A DNA stretch of 64,000 bases, from contig CM028330.1 of NCBI GenBank assembly GCA_016647705.1, positions 51,138,897 to 51,202,896 of the forward strand, read 5' to 3'. Below, piece after piece: positions 23,733-36,000 of this stretch; position 1 is the first letter of the stretch, and each line of letters opens with the position of its first letter. The notes beneath the pieces were generated by a model that saw only the letters and a program-made list of their open reading frames with translations, made no database searches and was not told the DNA's origin. Source of the DNA: Eucommia ulmoides. Its lineage: Eukaryota > Streptophyta > Magnoliopsida > Garryales > Eucommiaceae. The position numbers were made by a program, and so were the translations under genes.

Positions 23733-24370
23733 TAAGGGAGTGGGTTGTGGGATGAATGAAGAGGAAGTCTGAAGAACTAAATGGGAGGACTAACAGGGTT
23801 TGTATTCTGTAATATACAAGCCCTACGGGCGGGTCAGGTGGTCTTGAGTGGTTTTCGAAAAAATCCGAGGACCAATCAGCTACCCGTATAATTTCACAAA
23901 AAACAACCCAAATTTCGACCCGGGTATAAAGAAACCCGATTATTTGGTCTAGGTTCATGCAATTGGGGACAGGCAGGTCGGGTCTAGTGGATTTTTTAAC
24001 ACCTCTAGCTGTGAATATAGGTTTTGGAATTTCGCTCGATAGTTCGTCGTGGCGATTGGTTGGATGGGGCGGTTAAAAGGGGTAGGTCTTTTAGAGGGAA
24101 TTAGAAGAGGAAAGTGAAAAAGAAAAATTACACTTTCTATTTATAGTTGAGTGGGTATTTAAGTAATTCCCATAAATTAGTTGGAATTGATATATTAAAC
24201 GCCACGTGAAAAATCCATCCATAATTTAATAGAAATTTAAAATTTGGACATATTAGACACACATTCCAAACGGCCAAATGTGTTAATTTTGAAACCACAA
24301 GGGCCAATTGAACATACACTCTAAACTTGAGGGGTTAAAAGTGAAGTTTTCCAAAATATTATTAAAAAAC
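23733..24370. other. Intergenic, no gene seen
   Basis: It starts with a second copy of the MITE's left flank (GGGAGTGGGTTGTGGGATGAATGAA against GGGAGTGGGATTGCGGGACGAATGAA, differing by a few bases). The rest is AT-rich with only chance ORFs. Confidence 0.5.
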
Positions 24371-24632
24371 GCAATTAGGATTAATTACACTTTATCCCCA
24401 TCGTAGGTCGTTTTGCACTTTGTTTTTTATAATATTTACGTCACCATTTTGTCTCATGTGGTTATACTTTTGTTGCATTTTACTCCTCTCATTAGTATTT
24501 TGCCCTTGTAATTAGACCTACATCACAGCATAAATTGCAACAAAACCTAATTACAGGGGATAAAATAGTAACAAAAATACTATAAGAGCCAAAATACAAA
24601 ACAACCAAACTATAGGGGGATAAAGTATAAGG
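24371..24632. mobile_element. Small relative of the Mutator-type MITE
   Basis: The left end GGATTAATTACACTTTATCC followed by CGTTTTGCACTTTG matches the long inverted repeat of 12726-13742. The right end (AAACTATAGGGGGATAAAGT) is the corresponding inverted arm. It is degenerate, and no certain target duplication was found. Confidence 0.55.
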
Positions 24633-25172
24633 GTATATGTCATTAACATCTCTTGTCATTTTACACTATACTAGATACCTCGTCTGTCATTTTGCAAATA
24701 CCAGAAATCTCTCATGTCTTTTTCTCAAACACCACTTACCTCTTTTATTGATTGAAAAATAATAATTTTTTTATTATAATACCAATTTTACCCTTAACTA
24801 TTTAAAAAATAATTAAATAATAAAAAATTAAAATACATAAGTAACCCTTTAATTTATATATATTCATCATCACCTCCTACCACCGCACCCACAACCACCA
24901 CCACGTCCTACTGTCACCACCACCCACCACTCGCCGCCGCCCACCTCCCACCGCCACCGCCGCCCACTAACACCCTCCGCTACCTCCTACCGCCACCCGC
25001 CGCCACCAATATTTTGATGTAAAAAGACATAAATTCTCTTACAAAAATATATTTTTATTCTTTTATTTAAAAATAAAAAATAAAAAATCATTAACATTCT
25101 CTCTATTTTTTAGTTACTCTTTGCACCTATTAAAGTACAATTTAAGATCCATCCAAAATTTAGAGGTAAAAG
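24633..25172. repeat. CCACC-rich simple sequence and AT-rich flank
   Basis: 24868-25012 consists of CCACC, CCGCC and CTACC words with no conserved frame. A GGTGG-rich mirror of it, in inverted orientation and with a similar AT-rich side, lies at 27120-27240. Confidence 0.6.
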
Positions 25173-25481
25173 TGTAATACCCAAAAATTTATATTTTTGA
25201 AAAATATTATTTTATATAAGTTTAATATTTTTAGAACTGTTTTGGAAATTTATTATATAAACAAATATTTGATAATTTTAGGGAGAAAAGTGTAATTATT
25301 GGATTTAATATGAATTACTTTATAATTATGATATATAAAGTGTAATTTTTAAATCCTTGAAAAATTCTCCACCATGAAATTAACCAAAAAAAATATAAGG
25401 GAAAAGAAAAAATGGATTACCATTATTCCTCTTAATGTCAACACATGTAGATCATGCAAATGTTGGAGAATTTTTAACAAT

Positions 25482-25522
<41 letters not shown>

Positions 25523-26546
25523 AAGTGATCAAAACCAATTACTTAAAGACCAAATAGAATAGATCAAAAAAAGAAAAAAGAGGCAACTAAAAAAAAAAAA
25601 AATAGAGAATATCAGAAAATCATTCTTTATATATATATATATATATACATTAATATGTTGAGAAAGATAATCTGGCTCGGATTTCGACTTCGGATATCAG
25701 GTAGAATTTCTAACTCTTTTAATATATGTATTTAATTTTTCTATTGTGAGATTTATGTTATTATTATTGTTAAATTTTAACTGTTAAATTTATGAAATAA
25801 TTGTGATTATATGAAAATTATGTTTATGTGTTTTATATGTCATATTAATTAAATGTACGTATTAGAGGAGTTGAAGTTCTACTGAGTGTTGGCTCACAAT
25901 CCCACAATTTGATTGCAGGAACGGTGAGAACGAAAACGGTGACAAGAATATTAATTGAATTTCTACTAAAATGTAATAATTGGGAAATAATATTGTGATC
26001 GACCAAGTGTATTACTGGAGTATTTAGTTGGATATTCCAGTCAATATTAAATTAATATTCCAGTTTTAGTCATTTAATATTAATTTTTACAATCATTTAT
26101 GTAACTAAATATTGGTTGGACTATGAAATAATATTGTGGTTGTCTACTTGATAATTCAACTAAAAATAATCTATCCCAGTTCCGTTAATTCTTCTTTTTT
26201 ACGCCTTGTACCCCTAAAGTTGACAGAAACCTTACTTTGGCCTTCAATTTGAATTGAACATTTTAACATCTTAGTACTAAAATTAATTCGATAAATTGAC
26301 AATTTTTAATTACTGCCATCGTATTGTAAAAAAAATTTCAGAATTTTATAGAATAAAATATTAATCATTCGAATTTGGCGTTAATTTTCCAATGGGAAAA
26401 ACCGAGTAGTGGTCGTGGGACATTTACAAACGGCATGGATTATTATTTATTAATAATACTAATTTATTTACAAAAGGCGAAACATTTGGGACATAATTCT
26501 TTATAAGAGAAATCAGGTAGCGGCTTTGGAAAATCGGGTCGTCACA
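25173..26546 (+). mobile_element. Solo LTR of family A, 1374 bp
   Basis: It starts TGTAATACCCAAAAATTTAT, the same start as the minus-strand LTRs at 18777 and 61968, and ends GGGTCGTCACA. The flanks are AAAAG (25168-25172) and AAAAA (26547-26551), a 4-of-5 match. There is no internal region. ATT microsatellite at about 25480-25522 and AT repeat at about 25628-25648. Confidence 0.75.
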
Positions 26547-27119
26547 AAAAATAATTTTTTTTTTCCAATTTCGTATCATCTTCATGGTCTTCTTTGGTGA
26601 AATCTGTTGCCTTGCCTTGCCCATCTCATCTACAACATAGAGATTTATTGTGTGCATTTTTACTGAATTCGTCTCACATCAGATCCTCTTCCTCCTTCAA
26701 TCTCTCTCTCTCTTTCTCCCTGACACACAAATTTTGCGCTGGAATCACCCTTATTTCTTGTTCCCCTTACCGCCCAAGATTCAAATCCCCAGCGATGAAT
26801 ATTGGTTCCCAAGAGAGCTTTGAACCATCGGCTAGTTTTACCTATCTATCATAGCTGGTTTTCTTCAAAGCTGAATCGATTTTTTGAAATTTCAAAAATT
26901 GAAATTGAAATCAAAACTTTGTTGAAGAACACCCAACAAATATTAGTACTTCACGAAGAGAGAGAGAGAGAGAGAGAGAGAGGAAGAGGAAGAAGAAATG
27001 GTGGTGGTGGAGAGAGATGAAGAGACCGATCTTATTCTCTTCTTGATTTTTTTATTTTTTTCATTTTGTTAAAAAAAATAGTTAAAAAAAATATTATTTT
27101 TTAATAAAAATGTTAGTGT
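26547..27119. other. Intergenic; transcript-like but no identifiable gene
   Basis: C/T-rich sequence with an open frame of 86 codons (26594-26854) that has no recognisable domain. A GA microsatellite lies at 26956-26980. Its position between the CCACC and GGTGG mirror repeats would allow a captured gene fragment, but nothing identifies one. Confidence 0.35.
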
Positions 27120-27240
27120 AAAAAGTAAAGAATGGTGGCGTTGGATGGCGGTGGGAGGTAGTGGTGGGTGGTGGAGGAGGTGGCGGTGGATGGTGGGAGT
27201 TGGACGGTGATGGTCGGAGTTAGGTGGTAGTGAGAGGTAA
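27120..27240. repeat. GGTGG-rich simple sequence
   Basis: Words of GGTGG, GGCGGTGG and GGTAGTGG, in inverted orientation relative to 24868-25012. It is not coding. Confidence 0.7.
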
Positions 27241-27810
27241 ATATAATTATTTAAAGGGGCATGTACCAGGAGGTCCGTTTTTGCAATGAATCAATCAAAC
27301 CCACATGTTTTTTTTGTTTTTTTTTTTGTACCAACAACTCTTTTTGTCATTTTCCTGACCAAAATACCCCCATCCAATTTTACCCATCCCTACCCCACCG
27401 TTACTATTCCCTCGCCGTCGCCGGTCAAATTCGCCGCCATTGTTCGTTCTTTTCCGTCGCCTTCGCCGTTGCTTTCACCGTCTCCGTCCCCCTTCAACTT
27501 CACCATTTGATTCCGTTGTTTGTCCTTTGACTTCTCCGTTCGCCGCAACTGTCTATGGTCAGATCTGACTTCCTCTCTCTATTTTCCTTACCGTTCGTCC
27601 TTCGCCTTTCTCCTTCTCCATTTGTCTTCACCGTCTGCCGTTGCCGGATCGTCCTTCTCCATCGCCTTCGCCGTTCGTATTTCGCCGTACCGTCGAAGCT
27701 CTACAACCGCAAAAGAACAATGTAGGCTAGGGTTCCAATTCAGTACTATTTATTACATTTTTTATCCCCTTATTTTATTTTAGATTCAAAATTTACTCTT
27801 TTTTTTTTTT
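27241..27810. other. C/T-rich, GCCGT-rich intergenic stretch
   Basis: Long T runs, then CGCCGTCGCC-type sequence (about 27410-27700). The ORFs in two frames translate to low-complexity F/S/P strings. No gene is recognised. Confidence 0.45.
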
Positions 27811-28610
27811 TTTACACTTTCCTCCCTAAAAAACTTCACAACTGTATATGCATGTTTTAGGGTTTTCCAAAAATCATTTTTTTTTTAGAAAATTCAACAA
27901 TTGAACCACATCCTCATTGGTTTAGTTTGTGTTGAATGTAACACTTTCAAAAATGCCAAAAATTCAAAATTCAAATTCTTTGTCGAATGAAACACTATCT
28001 GATCTTGTCACATATTCAAAAACAAAACAAAATATGCGTGTTGAATGTAATATTGTCTGTGTGTTGAATGTAACACTGTCTAATATTCTCAAAAATCATT
28101 TTTTTAGAAAATTCAACAACTGAACCTTTTTTTTTTTACACTTTCCTCCCTAAAAAACTTCACAACTGTATATGCATGTTTTAGGGTTTTCCGAAAATCA
28201 TTTGTTTTCAGAAAATTCAACAATTGAACCCCATCTTCATTGGTTTAGTTTGTGTTGAATGTAACACTTCCAAAAATGCCAAAAATTCAAAATTCAAATG
28301 CGTGTTGAATGTAACACTGTCTGATCTTGTCACATATTGAAAAACAAAATAAAATATGTGTGTTGAATGTAACACTGTCTGTGTGTTGAATGTAACACTG
28401 CCTAATATTCTCAAAAATTAATTTTTTAGAAAATTCAACAATTGAACCCAACTGTTTCAGTGTGTGTTGAATGTAACACTTCTAAAATTGCAAAAATTCA
28501 AATTGCAAAGTGTCTGATTGAAAAAATGTTACACTTTTAAAATGTTGAATGTTACATTTTTAAATTGTTGAAAGTAATCTGATTGAACCAATTTGTTTTA
28601 GAATAATATC
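27811..28610 (+). repeat. Tandem units carrying TGTTGAATGTAACA, left part
   Basis: A unit of about 324 bp starts TTTACACTTTCCTCCCTAAA at 27811 and again at about 28135. Each has several copies of GTGTTGAATGTAACACTGTC (for example near 27930, 28060, 28252, 28302, 28358, 28382, 28464). The field is cut at 28610 by a solo LTR and continues at 30764. Confidence 0.8.
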
Positions 28611-30763
28611 TGTTGATCCTAAGATTTTGATGAATAATTAAGTATTGATGTTTTGGTGGAACTAATGTTTAATTGAGTATTTCAGTGATTTAAAATTTCA
28701 GTGATGAAGATGTCAAATTAAATTGATGCTAAATGATGAAGTTGAAGATATTGGAGATCAAATTAAATGGATGCTAAATAATGAAGTTGAAGATATTGAA
28801 GATCAAATTGAATGGATGCTAAATGAAGATGTCAAGATGATGAAGAAGATTTAAGAGTTTGAAGAAATTAGGGAAAATAATCCAGGTAAATTTCAACTCT
28901 TAATATCCCATTTAGGAACACACATAGCACAAAATATTTTTATTATTTATGTGTGTTTTGATTAAGATGAATTTATTTGCTCCTATATATATTTGAAAAG
29001 AAATATTTATAAATAGTTAACATGGAATTTGAGAAAATTAGTGGAGCTAATTGAGAAAAGAAATTAGTTAAATGGGCGAAAATGTAAAAGATAAAGTGTA
29101 TAAAACGAGATAAGAGAAAAGATCTAGAAGGGAGCAGTCGACTGAGGAGTCGACCGGTATATGGTGGTTGAACTCTCTGAATCTGCGAGTCGACTAAGCG
29201 GTCAACCGGTGGAAGCTTGACAAACTCTCTGAATTTGCGAGTCGACTAAGCAGTCGACTAATCAAGTGCATGGGCTACATACTGAATCTCTTAGTCGACT
29301 GGGCAGTCGACTGGTGGCTCTGTTTTAGAATAATATTTTATCCGAAATCATATCTAAAGGTAGCCATTTTTTGTTAGGATTTGAGAGAGATTTAAGGGAT
29401 TTGGTGATATTTAAGATATGGTTTAAAATCCTATTGATTTGGTACATTAAATATTAATGTTTCTCAATTTGGTACTTAAAATAGTTTCTATGCTTATTAA
29501 TTGAGATTGAGAAATACTTTGGGGATTTAATTAAGAGTTTTAAAATTTGTTATTAAGTGATATTGAACCTAAATGAAGTCCTTATAATATAAGGGGTCCA
29601 TAGGAGCGTTTAATTATCATGACACTTGTAAACTAGTCGTTGGAAGGCTGATTACATATCTCTATATATAGACCTGCGAATTTATGTTTTAAGGAAGCAG
29701 TAAATAGGAGAGAAATTATATCATATTATATTGTGAGCTTTTATAAGAGTTATCCATCTTAAATATTGTGAATTTTTCTGAGAGACGATCTTGAAGATCA
29801 ATTGTTGTTTATCTTTACTGCTACCGGATTTAAACCTACATTGTTCTAATTATTATTTCGGTGTTATCTAGGTGAGATCTTTCCATTTATATTATTTCAT
29901 TGCATTATTTGGTTATTGTTTGAAAATTGATCTTAGAATTGTTTTTGATTTTTTAAGAAAATATTTTTATAAACAATTTCTTAAATCTGATTACGTGCTC
30001 CAATTTACTACCCATATTCTTGTTAAAATCAGATTTTTGTATCTCACGTTTTTCTATCACTAGTTGGGATATTAATTGAGTTATTATTTATTTGGGGTGG
30101 TAGAAGCTCCTGAGTGAGATTTACTTCTTATCAATTTGTGTATTAGTGAGTTGTGACGGATTAAATATCATTGAGGATATTTAATTAAGGGTAGCTGAGT
30201 TTCGATCTCTTCCTGTAAAGAGATTGAGGTAGTGATTCTTCCTGGATAAGAATTGTGTTTTGTGAGTGATTTTGTAACGGTTCAATCCTTACCGGGTAAG
30301 AGGATATTTAGAGTGTTTTGGTGATGTTTTGATTCTTGAGCCTAAGTGTTAAAAAGAATTAGGTTATTTTTTAGCCTGTAAAAAGTAGAGGTTCTTCCTT
30401 AGTTTGAGAAAATAAAATTGTAAAGGTTGATTCTGAGCCTTTAAAAGAATTGGTGTGCGGGTTTGGTTCTTACCTTTAAAGGGATCTTGAGAATTAGTGG
30501 GTGCGAATCTTCGTGGGGCTCGGAAGACTGGATTAGCCAAGAGTAGCTTGGTAAATCATGATATGTCTTCGTGTGCTGCATTATTAATTTGTTTATTTTT
30601 GCTGTTTGGGTGTGCACCTAGTTAATTGATTTATTCCACTGTGATATAAAGATAATAATTAACTTAGGAATATAATTAATCATTTGATTTATTCAAGTTT
30701 TATTCTGATATATTTTTAATTACCCAATTTACTTTCCCTCTTGGGTATTCTACTGGGCCAACA
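28611..30763 (-). mobile_element. Solo LTR of family B, minus strand, 2153 bp
   Basis: On the minus strand it starts TGTTGGCCCAGTAGAATACC and ends GGATCAACA. The target duplication ATATC is perfect (28606-28610 and 30764-30768). The surrounding sequence without insertion exists as a paralogue at about 31313-31390, which proves the ends. It contains AGTCGACT/CGGTCAACCG-like palindromes at 29130-29320. It has no coding region. Confidence 0.9.
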
Positions 30764-31460
30764 ATATCAAGATACATGTTGGATGTAACATTGTCTGAAT
30801 TAACATAGGAAACAAATGGCCTACCAATTCCAAAACATGTGAGATGTCTTCTCATCATCCAGAACACTTTAATCCAACTAACTCAACCAATTTTAAATTC
30901 TCATCATGCTCAAAAATTGATATATCCAAAACATCATAACTTAATACTGTCTGATTGAATCAATTTGCCAAATATTCAAAATTAGACAAAAATAATTTCA
31001 TTGGAATATTAGACACACCTCCTCTTCCCATACCTAAACAGATCTTAGACAATTGCCAAAAATTCAAAATGCAAAGTATTCTAAAAAATTAATTTTTTAC
31101 ATGCATGTTGAATGTAACACTGTCTATGTTTGGAATAATATTTACATGCATATTGAATGTAACACTGTCTAATATTCTCAAAAATTATTTTTTTAAAAAA
31201 ATTCAACAAATGAACCCATTGTTTCAGTGTGTGTGTGTTGAATGTAACATTTCCAAAATTGTCAAAAATTCAAAATGCAAAGTGTCTGGTTGAAAAATAT
31301 TATACTTATAAATTGTTAAAAGTAATCTAATTGAACCAATTTGTTTCAGAATAATATCAATATGCATGTTAAATGTAACATTGTTTGAATTAAACATATG
31401 AAACAATGTGTGTTGAATGTAACAACCGTGCGTGTTGAATGTAACATTGAATTTAAACAT
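30764..31460 (+). repeat. Tandem units carrying TGTTGAATGTAACA, right part
   Basis: Same family as 27811-28610. The motif occurs near 31104, 31148, 31231, 31370, 31408 and 31430. The segment TTGAACCAATTTGTTTCAGA at 31331 parallels 28584 next to the solo LTR. Confidence 0.75.
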
Positions 31461-32700
31461 CGGGGAAAATGGAGGAAATGATTGAAATCATAACTTCACG
31501 AAAAATACTAGGGTTTCGGTGGCAAATTATTGGGGACAAAACAAAATTTTGTGCTCAAAACTGATAAATTCAACAATTGACGACGACAAACACAAGAATC
31601 AAGAACCGAAAAACGAGAAACGCTCGAATTGAATCGAAGCTAAACAGAAATAATTTCATTCTCCCATACCTAAATAGATCTCAGACAATTGTGACTTGAG
31701 ACATGGACTTGGATGCAATTGGAGGTTGTGGTGGACATAGCTTTGCTCAATGGCTTTGAGAAAGGGAGAGAAAATAGGGAAAGAAGGTGCAACAATGGGG
31801 TTGCAGGTGACCAAGATTGATGGCGATGGACAATGTTCCACAAACAGAGATAAACAAACATCCAGCAGGGAGCCATTCAACACTACAAAGAGGAACGATG
31901 GTTGACCGATAATAATTTCATCAATTATTTCATCTAGCATTGAAATAATTTCATCAATTATTTCATCCCTAAACTCTGAAATCAATTCTGCAAATTGAAA
32001 TCAAAATTGAAAATTGGAAAATCGAGAAAGAGAGAGAGATGAGCTTACAGAGATGGTTGATGGAGGATACCAAAAATCATCGTTGATGGAGGGCACCTAC
32101 ATAAAATAATTTTATCATTTATTTCATCCCTAAACACTAAAAATCGATTCTGGAAAAATGAACAAATCGAAATCAACAAATTGAAAAATAAAAAAATGAA
32201 ATCGACCGAGATAAAGAGAGATGGATTTTACACGGATAGCAATGGAGACGACGACAACGACGATGGTGGTGTAGACAACAGCAGCGATTGCTAATGACAA
32301 CGATAGATAGCAGTATACGACGACGATAGAGATGAAGACGATTATATCAGTGGAGAGTCGAGATGGCGAATGGGGGAGAGTATTTGATGGCGAATGGAGA
32401 AGAACAAATGAGAAGACGACGATGGAGAAGAGCAACGGCGATGGAAGGTCGAGACGGCGATGGAGCTTGGCAACTGAGAGGTGTGAAGATGCATGAATGA
32501 AAGAGAGAGAGTAGGGTTAATGAGCAAAGGCAAAATAGTAATCTGACATTTGAAATTTTTTTAAAATAGGACTAATTAGTTTAAATGATTATTAAGAGAT
32601 GAGAATTTTTTATTTAATTTTAACTAATTGGTATTAAATAGTAAGTGGAAAGTTAAAACAAGGGCGGTAATTGTTCCATATTTAAAAAGTTACCAGATGA
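31461..32700. other. Intergenic upstream of the kinase gene
   Basis: GAC/GATGG-rich and purine-rich sequence (about 32220-32470). A 26-28 bp AATAATTTCATCAATTATTTC-like segment is duplicated near 31912 and 31945. The ORFs on the minus strand translate to low-complexity strings. No gene recognised. Confidence 0.45.
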
Positions 32701-32975
32701 TAACCGTGCTAGTCCATGGATGAGTTAGGCAGGTAAAAAACGATGGTCTCTCCATCTCCTTTTTACTACAGCGTTGATTTGACTAGTCAAGTCTCTCCCT
32801 CTCTCTCTCTATTAAATTTTCGCAAATAAAAACTCCTCAAATTGCGCTACACAACTGAGATCTTCCCACTTTAACTATTTCGCGACGACTTCGCGACGAC
32901 TCTCTCTCTCTCTCGCCGGAGACGGAGAGCAAGCTCCACTGAAGAAACACGACCGGTGAAAAATTATCAATCGTC
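32701..32975 (+). promoter_or_regulatory. Proximal promoter and 5' UTR of the MAPKK gene
   Basis: CT microsatellites (CTCTCCCTCTCTCTCTC near 32792, CTCTCTCTCTC near 32900) sit just upstream of the start codon, a common feature of plant 5' UTRs. No clear TATA box was seen. The transcription start cannot be fixed from sequence alone. Confidence 0.45.
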
Positions 32976-33046
32976 ATGAAGAAAGGAAACCTAGCTCCTA
33001 ATCTCAAGCTTTCGCTGCCTCCTCCCGATGAAGTCTCTAAGTTCCT
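32976..33046 (+). CDS. MKK2: MAPKK exon 1
   Basis: Residues 1-23 plus two bases of codon 24. It carries the MAPK docking motif (two lysines, then LKLSL) and ends in SKF followed by a GTAATT donor. Confidence 0.9.
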
Positions 33047-36000
33047 GTAATTCCGCCTCTGACACTCTATGAATTGCTTTAATTATTGGCATATACTGTT
33101 CCTCGGTGTCTTTTTCTTAATGTGTGTGCTTTGATTGTTTGTAGGACTAAATCGGGAACGTTTATGCATGGTGATCTGCTGGTGAACAGAGATGGTGTTC
33201 GAATTGCGTCTCAGGCGGAAGTGGAAATTGTAAGATATTTAAGAATTTTCAATCTTAAGAAGCAATAAGTTGTGTTGAACTGAATTGATCGGCATTTTCT
33301 TGCATTTGATCCCAAGATTGATCAAAGGCAGTTGGGCACAATCAAAATTTCTGCAGTTTTCCTTTAATCGAAGTGTTTGTGCTAGATATTTTGGATCTGT
33401 AATGTCCTAACTAATTTATGTTTAAATTCGTCTTATGTGAAACCTGAATTTCATCCATTCCGTTGTTTTTCATTGCGATTTGGTGATTTTTTGGTAGATA
33501 TTGCATGTTATATGAGAGGTTTAGCTGCCTAAAGAGCTACACGGACTATTTGATAAAAGAAAAGAACTGGCAGGGGAAATGCAAGGCCCTGCATCTGCTG
33601 ATTATTTCTTATTTCTTCAGCAAATATGGTTGTTTGCTAATTATGATATATTTAGGTGTGACAATACTAAGACGTTGAAAGGGCTTCAGTAGCAATCTGT
33701 TTGTGAAGGCGGCCTTGTAATATTATGAAAATACGCCCATTGGAAACATTTCTTATTTATGCCTTCTCTTTTCATTTTTTTATTTTATTTTATTTCCTTA
33801 TTTTAGAAGGATTGTGATATTTCAATTAGGTTACAGTATTAAGTTAGATTACTTTTGGAATGTTTTTCTTAGGCACTTTGGTAACATTTTTTTAAGTACC
33901 TTTTAAAATAATTAAAAAAGAAGAAGATAATTTGACAAAAAAAAAAAAAAAAAAAACAAATACTTTTGCTTAAAGGCAAAAGTCAAAAGTCAAAACGTGT
34001 TTGATAATATCTTAGTATTATCCCTATAAATGATCGCTTAATCCCAAAAAAAGAAAAAATCACAGATGATTGAAAAAAGTGGGTGAGGAGGTCCTATTCC
34101 ATCGATTTACAATAAATAAATTGCTATTATTTGCTTTTAAAAAAAATACTTAAAATTATATTTTTAGTTTTTTTAAAGTATTTTTTTGTAATTGCAAAAC
34201 AAACACGACTTTTAAAATTAAGTATTTTTTCGCTTAAAAGCGAAAAAAATACTTTAAACGTTATTAAACAGTGCCTTACTTTTCTTAGGATTTATGCTAA
34301 TGCCTTCCTTGTTAGATGATATTAAATTTTTATTCTTGACATTATGTATATTCAAATTTGTGCTAAGTTGTTCCTAATATGTTTTCACACCTGGATATGC
34401 TGATGGGAAAAATATGTTAGTTGTATAAAAGGTTGTTGGTGTTGGGAGGTTCCAATCAAAAGGATATAGGGAAAGAGGAAAAGTATTTTCATATGTCAGA
34501 ATAGGCACTATTCTTCTAACCATATAGTCACAATAGTCGGCTAAAATTGGAAGAATATTACCGGAAATAAATGGGCCATTAAAGCCCTACAATAACATTA
34601 TCGGAAATAAATGGGCCATTAAAGTCTTACAATAACAATGCCAAGAATACAATGATTTAAGTAGTAACTAAATTAATGCCTATTCCAACACTCCTCCTCC
34701 AGCTAAGGCGAAGATATTGTTGAGCCCTAACTTGCCAATGGCCGACTGAAGAAGAGATAATTCTGTAGACTTCATGAACATATCAATCCCCTGTTTGGAA
34801 GATGGGACGAAGTTGTGATAATTCTCGATCGAACTTTCTCACGAATAAAGTGGATACCCATCTCGATGTGTTTCGTTTTTTCATGAAGTACTGAATCAGA
34901 TGATAACATTATAGCGAACTTGTTATTGCAAAACAACGTAGATGAGTTTTTCATGGGAAGTCTCAACTCTGTTAGAAGAGAACGGAGCCAAAGAGGTTCA
35001 TATGCTCCCTCAGCCATGACGCGATACTCAATTTCAACAGAAGATCGAGAGACAACAGATTGCTTCTTATTCTTCCACGAGATTAGGTAACTTCCATGAA
35101 AGCTGCACGGACCAGAAGTCGAACGCCTGTCATCCTATGACCTTGTATAGTCAGCATTTGTAAAGCTGGAGTAACCCTCCTATGCCCCTGTCACATAAAA
35201 AAGACCAAGACCAGGACATGTCTTAAGGTACCGAAGGATATAGTAGGCTGCATTTAGGTGTGGTGTGCATGGTGAGTGCATAAACTGACTTACAACACTA
35301 ACAACATACTTAAGGTTTGGCCTTGTATTTGTTTGATAGATGAGACGACCCACAAGCCGCTGATATACTGACGGCATAGTAATAATTCTCCTGAGTCTGC
35401 TGTCAACTTAAGATATGGATCCATAGGAGTAGAAGCAGGTCTACATCCAAGTGTGCCAGTATCTTGAAGAAGGTCTACATCCAAGCATGCCAGTATCTTG
35501 AAGAAGGTCATGGCGTATTTTCGCTTGGATAGGGAGATACCAAGTCGAGACTGAGCAACCTGGGACTAATTAAGTCCATAGAGGGATTTTCGAAGACGAA
35601 TACTCCCCCCGAGTCCATTATCCCGATGCAGGCTCCATGTAGATAGTCTTAGTCAGATTGCCATTGAGCAATGCTGACATCGAGCTCATGCAGAAGCCAG
35701 GAATACGAAGCAACCAGCGAAACAAGGACACAAATAGTGGTCATCTTCGCAACAGGCGCAAAGGTGGCACTGAAGTCTTTGTCCAGCATTTGTGTGAATC
35801 CCTTGGTGACAAGGCGTGCTTTGTATCGGTCAATGGAGCTATCTACTAGATGTTTGACACTGAACATCCACCTACATGCAACCGTCGTTCGCCAGGAAGC
35901 AAGGTAACCAATTCCAACGTCTGATTCTGCTGTAGAGCATCCATTTTCGCTTTCATAGCGGCTATCCACTTTGGATTTTGGAGGGCCTCATGGACTGATC

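Noticed and set aside
26594..26854. 86-codon ORF resembling a transit peptide
   Set aside because: Serine-rich and basic, but no downstream exon or homologue could be recognised. The composition follows the C/T-rich DNA.
31656..31985. 109-codon minus-strand ORF
   Set aside because: Part of it is a duplicated DEIIDEII segment from a local repeat. There is no known domain and no conserved partner in other repeats.
32130..32533. Minus-strand ORFs next to the kinase promoter
   Set aside because: They are rich in V, S, H and L from GAC/GATGG repeats, two frames overlap, and no domain is seen.
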